Positions 1-7,500 of a stretch of DNA of 9,452 nucleotides are shown here, piece after piece. The stretch is from Bacteroidales bacterium. Lineage in GTDB: Bacteria; Bacteroidota; Bacteroidia; Bacteroidales; P3. The stretch covers positions 1 to 9,452 of the forward strand of contig DUQY01000152.1 of NCBI GenBank assembly GCA_012837565.1. Reading direction: 5' to 3'. Made by a program: the position numbers and the translations under genes. Each line of letters begins with the position of its first letter. Within the stretch, counting starts at the first letter, position 1. The notes under the pieces are model-generated. The model searched no databases. It saw only the letters and a program-made list of their open reading frames with translations, and was not told the DNA's origin.

Positions 1-1
1 A

Positions 2-160
2 ACAGAAGAATTAGTTGTGATTGGAGATGATCAACTTGATTTTCTGGCAAGTCTTAAGAGCAAGGATGAACTCGTTGCAGATGTAGTTCTTGCACTTAAA
101 TCTTCTGCAATTAAAGTAGCTGGTGCTCTACAAACAATAGTGGACAAAGATGCTGCATAA
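2..160 (+). CDS. rplJ: 50S ribosomal protein L10 (uL10), C-terminal end only
   Basis: The reading frame is open from the left edge to TAA at 158-160 and gives 52 residues, beginning TEELVVIGDD and ending QTIVDKDAA. The gene is cut by the window edge, so the rRNA-binding N-terminal domain is not visible. The stretch 'LASLKSKDELVADVVLAL' followed by an amphipathic 'SSAIKVAGALQTIVDK' helix resembles the C-terminal part of Bacteroidota L10. In the family the C-terminal helix of L10 docks the N-terminal domains of L7/L12 dimers to build the ribosomal stalk. The position, 32 nt before rplL, is the classic rplJ-rplL order and supports the call. In many bacteria L10-L12 autoregulates this mRNA from a leader before rplJ, which would lie outside this window. 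Identification rests on both the short sequence match and the synteny. Confidence 0.9.
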   Translation, partial: TEELVVIGDDQLDFLASLKSKDELVADVVLALKSSAIKVAGALQTIVDKDAA

Positions 161-176
161 ATTAAATGTTTAACCG

Positions 177-192
177 AAAAAAATAAAATAAA
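177..192 (+). promoter_or_regulatory. A-rich translation leader of rplL, no Shine-Dalgarno
   Basis: The 16 nt directly before the rplL ATG contain only A and T, nearly all A, and no GGAGG-like motif is present in the 32-nt spacer. Bacteroidota generally do not rely on Shine-Dalgarno pairing, and A-rich upstream stretches favour initiation of highly expressed genes. This leader fits that pattern and supports the ATG at 193. The functional role is inferred. Confidence 0.5.
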
Positions 193-564
193 ATGGCAGA
201 TTTAAAAGCGTTTGCAGAACAATTAGTTAATCTAACTGTTAAAGAAGTTAAGGAATTAGCTGACATATTAAAAGACGAATATGGTATTGAGCCAGCAGCA
301 GCAGCAGCAGTTGCAGTAGCAGGTCCAGCAGCAGCAGCAGTAGTAGAAGAACAAACTTCATTTGATGTTATCCTTCTAGAAGCAGGTGCGTCTAAATTAA
401 ATGTTGTTAAATTAGTAAAAGACCTTTGTAGTCTTGGTCTAAAAGAAGCAAAAGAACTTGTTGATGCAGCTCCAAAACCTTTAAAAGAAGGAGTTTCAAA
501 AGATGAAGCTGAAGCATTAAAAGCTCAATTAGAAGAAGCTGGTGCGAAAGTTGAAGTAAAATAA
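193..564 (+). CDS. rplL: 50S ribosomal protein L7/L12 (bL12)
   Basis: This is the 123-residue stalk protein, present as dimers on L10, that recruits and stimulates GTPases such as EF-Tu, EF-G and IF2. Residues 1-33 are the helical dimerisation domain that binds L10. Residues 34-51 form the flexible hinge, here very alanine-rich. Residues 55-123 are the C-terminal factor-binding domain, with 'FDVILLEAGASKLNVVKLVK', 'LGLKEAKELVDAAP' and the terminal 'AQLEEAGAKVEVK'. The factor-contacting residues G82, L83, K84 and K87 are kept. Just before them the family's usual T-G pair is C79-S80, an uncommon variation. Length is normal for the family. ATG at 193 is preceded by an almost pure-A leader and gives the expected N-terminus. 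It lies 32 nt after rplJ and 110 nt before rpoB, the conserved order for this operon. Confidence 0.98.
   Translation: MADLKAFAEQLVNLTVKEVKELADILKDEYGIEPAAAAAVAVAGPAAAAVVEEQTSFDVILLEAGASKLNVVKLVKDLCSLGLKEAKELVDAAPKPLKEGVSKDEAEALKAQLEEAGAKVEVK
292..342 (+). repeat. GCA trinucleotide runs encoding the L7/L12 hinge
   Basis: Within the hinge codons there are five GCA in a row (295-309) and four GCA in a row (328-339), joined by a short Val/Ala/Gly/Pro spacer. Almost every hinge alanine uses the same codon. The tract is in frame and encodes the flexible linker, so gain or loss of one unit would change linker length by one alanine without a frameshift. Alanine-rich hinges are usual in L7/L12. The uniform codon choice is directly visible, while any length variability is inference. 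Confidence 0.7.
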
Positions 565-588
565 GACATTTCACAACAAAGTTATCAT

Positions 589-625
589 AGGAATATGGTA
601 TTCTAACGATAGAATACCTATTCCT
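589..625 (+). promoter_or_regulatory. Intercistronic stem-loop between rplL and rpoB (possible attenuator or RNase processing site)
   Basis: The left arm at 589-604 pairs with the right arm at 611-625 over 15 base pairs, with a single bulged T at 596. A605-T610 can add a sixteenth pair, leaving an ACGA tetraloop. The stem starts 25 nt after the rplL stop. The sequence after it is T-rich but broken by G (TTGTTTGTG...), and the clean seven-T run is further down at 649-655, so it does not look like an efficient terminator. In E. coli the rplL-rpoB spacer carries a partial attenuator and an RNase III site that lower polymerase expression relative to stalk protein. By position and structure this hairpin could do the same job. 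The structure is seen and the function is inferred. Confidence 0.6.
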
Positions 626-674
626 TGTTTGTGTTTGTATAAATCTTATTTTTTTACTAATTAATATTTAAACC

Positions 675-3600
675 TTGGCACACAATAAATCCAAAATAGT
701 AAGTTTTGCATCCGTAAAACCATTTGATTATCCAGATTTCTTGGATATTCAATTAAAATCGTTTCAAGATTTTTTCCAACTTGAAACAAATTCTGAAAAT
801 AGAATTAATGAAGGCCTGTATAAAGTGTTTTCTGAGAATTTTCCAATTTCAGATGCGAGAAACAATTTTGTTTTAGAATTTCTCGATTATTTTATTGACC
901 CACCCCGATATTCCATACAAGAATGTTTAGAGAGGGGATTAACATTTAGCGTTCCTTTGAAAGCTAAATTAAAACTTTTCTGTACAGATCCTGAACATGA
1001 AGAGTTTGAAACAATCATTCAAGATGTATATCTAGGAATGATTCCATATATGACACCGAAAGGTACTTTTGTTGTTAATGGAGCCGAGAGAGTTGTTGTA
1101 TCACAATTACATCGTTCGCCAGGGGTTTTCTTTGGAACGAGTAATCATGCAAATGGTATGCAATTATATTCAGCGCGTATTATTCCATTTAAGGGATCTT
1201 GGATGGAGTTTACCACAGACATTAATAATGTCATGTATGCTTATATTGACAGAAAGAAAAAGTTACCTATTACAACTCTATTAAGAGCCATAGGTTATGA
1301 AACTGATAAAGATATATTAGAGATATTTAATCTTGCTGAAGAATTAAAAGTAACCAAAACTAATTTAAAGAAAGTTGTTGGGAGAAAATTAGCAGCAAGA
1401 GTTGTACGTGCTTGGATTGAAGACTTTGTTGATGAAGACACAGGTGAAGTTGTTTCAATTGAACGTACTGAAGTTATTATTGATAGGGAAACCGAATTAA
1501 CAGAAGAGAACGTTGAGGAAATAATTCAATCAGGCGTTCAAACCATATTACTACATACTGAAGACTCTTCATCAAGTGACTATTCAATTATTTTTAATAC
1601 ACTTCAGAAAGATACAGCAAACAATGCCAAGGAAGCTGTTGAGTTTATTTATAGACAATTAAGAAGTGCTGAACCGCCAGACGAGGAGACAGCAAGAGGT
1701 ATAATTGAAAAGTTATTCTTCTCTGACAAACGTTATGATTTAGGAGATGTTGGTCGTTATAGAATCAATACAAAATTAAACCTAAAGGTTCCAAGTGATG
1801 TGAAAGTCTTAACTCAAGAAGATATCATTTCAATCATTAGATATTTAATAGAGTTAATTAATTCAAAAACGGATATTGATGATATTGATCACTTAAGTAA
1901 CAGAAGAGTTAGAACGGTAGGGGAGCAATTGTATTCTCAATTTGGCGTTGGTTTAGCACGTATGTCTAGGACTATTAGAGAAAGAATGAACGTTAGAGAT
2001 AACGAAGTTTTTACTCCAACTGATCTTATAAATGCTAAAACTCTATCATCTGTAATTAATTCATTTTTTGGAACAAATCAATTGTCTCAATTTATGGATC
2101 AAACCAATCCATTAGCTGAGCTTACTCACAAAAGACGTATTTCTGCTTTGGGACCTGGTGGACTTTCCAGAGAACGAGCAGGATTTGAGGTTCGTGACGT
2201 TCACTACACTCACTACGGAAGGTTGTGTACAATTGAAACTCCGGAAGGGCCAAATATTGGTCTAATTTCTTCATTATGTATATTTGCAAAAATTAACAAT
2301 TTAGGTTTCATTGAAACCCCATATTATAAAGTTGAAAACTGCAAAGTACTTAATGATGAAACCCCAATATATTTAAGTGCGGAAGAGGAGGAAGATATGA
2401 TTGTTGCACAGGCGACAACTCATATAAATAAAGAAGGAAAATTTGTTGATGAGAGAATCAAAACTCGTAAAATGGCAGATTTCCCAATTGTTGCACCTGA
2501 AGAAGTTCACCTTATGGACGTTGCTTCAAATCAAATTGCATCAATTGCAGCTTCTTTAATTCCATTCTTAGAGCATGATGATGCTAACCGTGCATTGATG
2601 GGATCTAATATGATGCGTCAGGCAGTTCCATTATTAAATCCTGAAATTCCAATTGTTGGAACAGGAATAGAACCTTTTGTTGCACAAGACTCAAGAGTAT
2701 TGCTTGTTGCTGAAGGAGATGGTGTTGTTGAATATGTTGATGCTGAAAAGATCACTATTCGATATGCAAGAGATGAAAAAGAAAGAAAAGTAAGTTTTGA
2801 CGATGATGCTAAAACATATTATTTCACCAAATTCCAAAGAACCAATCAAGGTACTTCTATAAACCTTCGTCCTATTGTTAAAAAAGGCGATAAAGTTAAG
2901 AAGGATCAAGTTCTTTCAGAAGGATACGCAACAAAAGATGGCGTTTTAGCATTAGGAAGAAACCTACAAGTAGCATTTATGCCATGGAAAGGTTATAACT
3001 ATGAAGATGCTATTGTTATTTCTGAAAAAATAGTAAAGCAAGACTTATTTACATCAGTTCACGTCGATGAATTTGTTACAGAAGTAAGAGAAACTAAACG
3101 AGGACTAGAAGAGCTTACACAAGAAATTCCTAACGTAAGTGTTGAGGCAACAAAAGACCTTGACGAAAAAGGAATGGTTAGGATTGGAGCCTATGTAAAA
3201 GAAGGCGACATTCTTGTTGGTAAAATTACACCAAAGGGAGAGTCTGACCCAACACCAGAGGAGAAGCTTCTTAGAGCAATTTTTGGAGATAAAGCTGGTG
3301 ACGTAAAAGATGCTTCAATGAAAGTTCCACCTTCAATTTCTGGAGTTGTAATTGACAAAAAGCTATTTACAAGAATACATAAAGACAAGAAGTCAAGAGC
3401 TAAGGATAAAGATATAATTAAAGATTTAAAAGAGCAATGCGATAAAGAGCTTTTTGATCTTAAGAATAAGTTAGTTGATAAATTAATAGTTATATTGGCA
3501 GGAAAGGTTTCTCAAGGAGTTTTCTCAACATTCAGTGAAGAGTTGATTCCAAAGAAAGCCAAGTTCAACCAAAAGATTCTATTAGCTATCGACTATAGTA

Positions 3601-4493
3601 ATGTTAACCCAAATAAGTGGACATCAGATAAAGAAACAAACTTCTTAATAAAAGAACTTTTGAACAATTACAATATTCGTTCAAAAGAAACTCAAGGTGT
3701 ATACGCAAGAAAACAATTTGTAACCTCTATTGGAGATGATTTACCTGCAGGAATTATTCAAATGGCTAAAATTTATGTTGCTAAGAAACGTAAATTGAAA
3801 GTTGGGGATAAGATGGCTGGTCGTCACGGTAATAAAGGTATTGTTGCAAGAATAGTACGTGAAGAGGATATGCCATTCTTAGAAAATGGACAGCCAGTTG
3901 ATATTGTTCTTAATCCACTTGGAGTTCCTTCTCGTATGAACCTTGGTCAAATATTTGAAACAGTTTTAGGTTGGGCTGGAAAAGAGTTAGGATTAACTTT
4001 CCAAACACCAATTTTTGATGGAGCTAACTTAGACGAAGTTAACGAATATATGAAAAAAGCAGGTTTGCCTGAGAATGGTAAATGTTATCTATATGATGGT
4101 GAAACAGGAGAAAGATTTGATCAAACAGCAACAGTAGGGTATATTTATATGCTTAAACTTCATCATATGATTGATGATAAGATGCATGCTCGTTCAATCG
4201 GACCTTATTCACTAATTACACAACAACCATTGGGAGGAAAGGCTCAATTTGGAGGTCAACGTTTTGGAGAGATGGAGGTTTGGGCATTAGAAGCATTTGG
4301 TGCAGCTAACATACTTCAAGAGATTTTAACAGTTAAATCAGATGATGTTGTTGGACGTGCTAAGGCTTACGAAGCAATTGTAAAAGGAGACAATATGCCA
4401 ACACCTGGTATTCCAGAATCATTTAATGTCTTAATACATGAACTAAGAGGATTAGGATTAGAAGTCACATTTGACACTAATAAAAATAACTAA
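675..4493 (+). CDS. rpoB: DNA-directed RNA polymerase subunit beta
   Basis: The 1272-residue beta subunit is part of the catalytic core of RNA polymerase; this length is normal for Bacteroidota. The start is TTG at 675. The frame is open back to a TAG at 588-590 but has no ATG or GTG there, and the next in-frame ATG is near residue 122, inside conserved sequence. The N-terminus includes 'SFASVKPFDYPDFLDIQLKSFQDF', and protrusion/lobe sequence follows. The rifampicin pocket covers residues 470-492, with Q472, D475, H485, R488, S490 and L492 matching E. coli Q513, D516, H526, R529, S531 and L533. A481 replaces E. coli S522. A second Rif segment, 'ETPEGPNIGLI', is at 521-531, preceded by an unusual T519. 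E777 and D778 (GYNYED) and K1046 and K1054 (DKMAGRHGNK) are the conserved active-site residues. A lysine-rich insertion follows 'GVVIDKKLFTR'. The C-terminus is 'ELRGLGLEVTFD' plus a short tail. It lies between rplL and rpoC and is presumably co-transcribed with them. Confidence 0.99.
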   Translation: MAHNKSKIVSFASVKPFDYPDFLDIQLKSFQDFFQLETNSENRINEGLYKVFSENFPISDARNNFVLEFLDYFIDPPRYSIQECLERGLTFSVPLKAKLKLFCTDPEHEEFETIIQDVYLGMIPYMTPKGTFVVNGAERVVVSQLHRSPGVFFGTSNHANGMQLYSARIIPFKGSWMEFTTDINNVMYAYIDRKKKLPITTLLRAIGYETDKDILEIFNLAEELKVTKTNLKKVVGRKLAARVVRAWIEDFVDEDTGEVVSIERTEVIIDRETELTEENVEEIIQSGVQTILLHTEDSSSSDYSIIFNTLQKDTANNAKEAVEFIYRQLRSAEPPDEETARGIIEKLFFSDKRYDLGDVGRYRINTKLNLKVPSDVKVLTQEDIISIIRYLIELINSKTDIDDIDHLSNRRVRTVGEQLYSQFGVGLARMSRTIRERMNVRDNEVFTPTDLINAKTLSSVINSFFGTNQLSQFMDQTNPLAELTHKRRISALGPGGLSRERAGFEVRDVHYTHYGRLCTIETPEGPNIGLISSLCIFAKINNLGFIETPYYKVENCKVLNDETPIYLSAEEEEDMIVAQATTHINKEGKFVDERIKTRKMADFPIVAPEEVHLMDVASNQIASIAASLIPFLEHDDANRALMGSNMMRQAVPLLNPEIPIVGTGIEPFVAQDSRVLLVAEGDGVVEYVDAEKITIRYARDEKERKVSFDDDAKTYYFTKFQRTNQGTSINLRPIVKKGDKVKKDQVLSEGYATKDGVLALGRNLQVAFMPWKGYNYEDAIVISEKIVKQDLFTSVHVDEFVTEVRETKRGLEELTQEIPNVSVEATKDLDEKGMVRIGAYVKEGDILVGKITPKGESDPTPEEKLLRAIFGDKAGDVKDASMKVPPSISGVVIDKKLFTRIHKDKKSRAKDKDIIKDLKEQCDKELFDLKNKLVDKLIVILAGKVSQGVFSTFSEELIPKKAKFNQKILLAIDYSNVNPNKWTSDKETNFLIKELLNNYNIRSKETQGVYARKQFVTSIGDDLPAGIIQMAKIYVAKKRKLKVGDKMAGRHGNKGIVARIVREEDMPFLENGQPVDIVLNPLGVPSRMNLGQIFETVLGWAGKELGLTFQTPIFDGANLDEVNEYMKKAGLPENGKCYLYDGETGERFDQTATVGYIYMLKLHHMIDDKMHARSIGPYSLITQQPLGGKAQFGGQRFGEMEVWALEAFGAANILQEILTVKSDDVVGRAKAYEAIVKGDNMPTPGIPESFNVLIHELRGLGLEVTFDTNKNN

Positions 4494-4536
4494 TCAAAAA
4501 GCAGTTCAATAAACAAATCAATTAGCATTAAATATC
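4494..4536 (+). other. rpoB-rpoC spacer without ribosome binding motif
   Basis: This 43-nt, A/T-rich spacer separates the rpoB TAA from the rpoC ATG. I see no Shine-Dalgarno motif, no stable inverted repeat and no promoter-like pair, so rpoC is expected to be transcribed by read-through from rpoB. The ATG at 4537 is preceded by 'ATTAGCATTAAATATC'. Confidence 0.6.
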
Positions 4537-7500
4537 ATGGCAATAAAAAAAGAAAACTTAATAAATAGTAATTTTAATTCAATGACGGTTAGTCTAGCTT
4601 CTCCTGAATCGATTCTTGAACGTTCAAGAGGAGAGGTTTTGAAGCCTGAAACTATAAATTACAGAACATATAAACCAGAAAGAGACGGACTTTTCTGTGA
4701 AAGAATATTCGGACCTATCAAGGACTGGGAATGTCATTGCGGTAAATATAAAAGAATTAGATATAAGGGAATTGTATGTGACCGTTGTGGAGTTGAAGTA
4801 ACTGAAAAGAAAGTACGTAGAGAGAGAATGGGACATATTCAATTAGTTGTTCCTGTTGCTCACATATGGTTTTTCCGTTCATTACCTAATAAAATAGGAG
4901 CATTACTTGGATTAAAAACAAAAGAATTAGAACAAGTAATCTATTACGAAAAATACATTGTAATTAGTCAAGGTGCTCTTGAAAAAGACGAAATAAAACA
5001 AGGAGCATTATTAGATGAAACTCAATATTTCGAATGTCTTGATTTACTCCCACCAGAAAACCAACTTTTAGACGATAAAGATCCTAATAAGTTTGTAGCA
5101 AGAATGGGTGCTGAGGCATTAATAGTTCTTCTTAAAGGTTTAGATCTAGATAAATTATCATACGATTTAAGACATACAGCAAATAGAGAAACTTCACAAC
5201 AAAGAAAACAAGATGCTTTAAAGAGATTAAATGTTGTTGAAGCATTCCGTGATGCACAAACTCGAATAGAGAACAGACCTGAGTGGATGATTGTGCAAGT
5301 TGTGCCAGTTATTCCTCCAGAACTACGTCCACTAGTTCCTTTAGACGGAGGACGTTTTGCAACATCTGACCTTAATGACTTATACAGAAGAGTTATTATA
5401 AGAAACAATCGTTTAAAAAGACTAATAGAAATAAAAGCTCCAGATGTAATTATGCGTAATGAAAAACGTATGTTGCAAGAAGCTGTTGATTCATTGTTTG
5501 ACAACTCACGAAAAGTAAGTTCAGTTAAATCAGAATCAAACAGAGCTTTAAAATCACTTTCAGATAGTTTAAAGGGAAAACAAGGACGTTTCCGTCAAAA
5601 CTTATTAGGAAAACGTGTTGACTATTCTGGTCGTTCAGTTATTGTTGTAGGACCAGACTTACTACTTCACGAATGCGGACTTCCGAAAGATATGGCATCT
5701 GAGCTTTTCAAGCCATTTATCATTCGTAAGATGCTTGAAAGAGGGATAGTAAAGACAGTAAAATCAGCAAAGAAGATAGTTGATAGAAGAGACCCTGTAG
5801 TTTGGGAAATATTGGAAAACATTTTAAAAGGACATCCTGTTCTTCTAAACCGTGCTCCAACACTTCACCGTTTAGGTATTCAAGCCTTCCAACCTCGATT
5901 AGTTGAAGGAAAAGCCATACAGCTTCACCCACTTGTATGTTCTGCATTTAATGCCGACTTCGATGGAGACCAAATGGCAGTACACGTTCCGCTTGGTAAC
6001 GCTGCTGTACTTGAGGCTCAAATACTAATGCTAGCATCTCACAATATTCTTAACCCAGCAAATGGAGCTCCTATAACGGTTCCGTCGCAAGATATGGTAC
6101 TTGGTCTTTATTATATGACCAAAGGAAGATTATCAGATGCTGAAAGAACAGTAAAAGGGGAAGGGAAGTTATTCTATTCTTCTGAAGAAGTTCAAATAGC
6201 TTATAATGAAAAAGCAATTGATCTACACGCTAACATAAAACTAAGAAGAACCTTTGTCGATAAAAATGGAGAACAAAAAGTTGAAAAAATAGATACGACT
6301 GTTGGTCGAGTATTATTCAACATAGTAGTTCCAGAAGAATTTGGTTTTGTAAATCAAGTTTTAAAGAAAACTATTCTTAGAGATATTATAGGTGATATAT
6401 TAAAAGTTTGCGGAACAGCCAAAACAGCAAGATTTCTTGATGATATAAAGAGCTTAGGATATAGAATGGCATTTAAGGGAGGATTATCATTTAACTTAGG
6501 TGATGTTATTATTCCTGAAAGAAAAGCTACTCTTATCAGTAAAGCAAATGAAGAAGTTATTGAGGTTATTGGTAACTATCAAATGGGACTTATCACCAAT
6601 AATGAAAGATATAATCAAATTATTGATGTTTGGACAAATACAAATAGAGATTTGACAAACATTGTGATGAAAGAAGTTGCTGAAGACCGCCAAGGTTTCA
6701 ATCCAGTATATATGATGCTTGATTCTGGAGCCCGTGGATCTAAAGAGCAAATTCGTCAACTTTCAGGAATGCGTGGACTTATGGCAAAGCCTCAAAAGTC
6801 TGGAGCGACAGGAGCTGAAATTATTGAAAACCCAATTATCTCTAATTTTAAAGAAGGACTATCAGTTCTTGAGTATTTTATTTCAACTCATGGTGCTCGT
6901 AAAGGACTTGCCGATACAGCTCTTAAAACAGCTGACGCAGGATACCTAACTCGTCGTTTGGTTGACGTAGCTCAAGATGTTATTATTGCAGATGAAGACT
7001 GCGGAACACTAAGAGGTATTCCAACAACAGCTTTAAAGAAAAATGAAGAAATAGTTCAAACACTATATGATAGAATTTTAGGTAGAGTAACGCTTCATGA
7101 TGTTATTCATCCTCTTACAGGAGAAATACTAGCTACTTCAGGACAAGAGCTTACAGAGGAAATTTGTAAGGAAATTGAAAGTTCGCCAATTGAAGAAGTT
7201 GAAATACGTTCAGTTCTTACTTGCGAATCCAAACACGGCGTATGTGCTAAATGTTATGGACGTAACCTTGCATACGGAAGAATGGTTCAAAAGGGAGAAG
7301 CAGTTGGAGTAATTGCAGCTCAATCAATTGGAGAGCCAGGAACTCAGCTTACACTTCGTACTTTCCACGTAGGGGGAGTTGCTGGAGGTAATGTTGGAAC
7401 TGGTTCAAGAGTTTTTGCAAAATATGAAGGTCAATTAATAATTGATGAACTTCGTTCGGTTGATACTAAGTCTTCAACAGATCAGAAATATAAAGTTGTT

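Noticed and set aside
626..674. Possible Bacteroidota promoter for rpoB (TTTG at 628-631 or 634-637)
   Set aside because: No TAnnTTTG-like box follows at about 19-21 nt; only A/T-rich sequence is present.
2115..2117. A481 in RpoB at the E. coli S522 position as a rifampicin-resistance mutation
   Set aside because: Alanine at this site is, as far as I recall, the normal residue in Bacteroidota RpoB, and the main contact residues are unchanged, so resistance is not indicated.
5022..5504. 160-codon open frame on the minus strand inside rpoC
   Set aside because: It lies fully antisense to a strongly conserved part of rpoC, its translation resembles no family I know, and Ser/Leu-rich reverse-strand frames are expected opposite this codon use.
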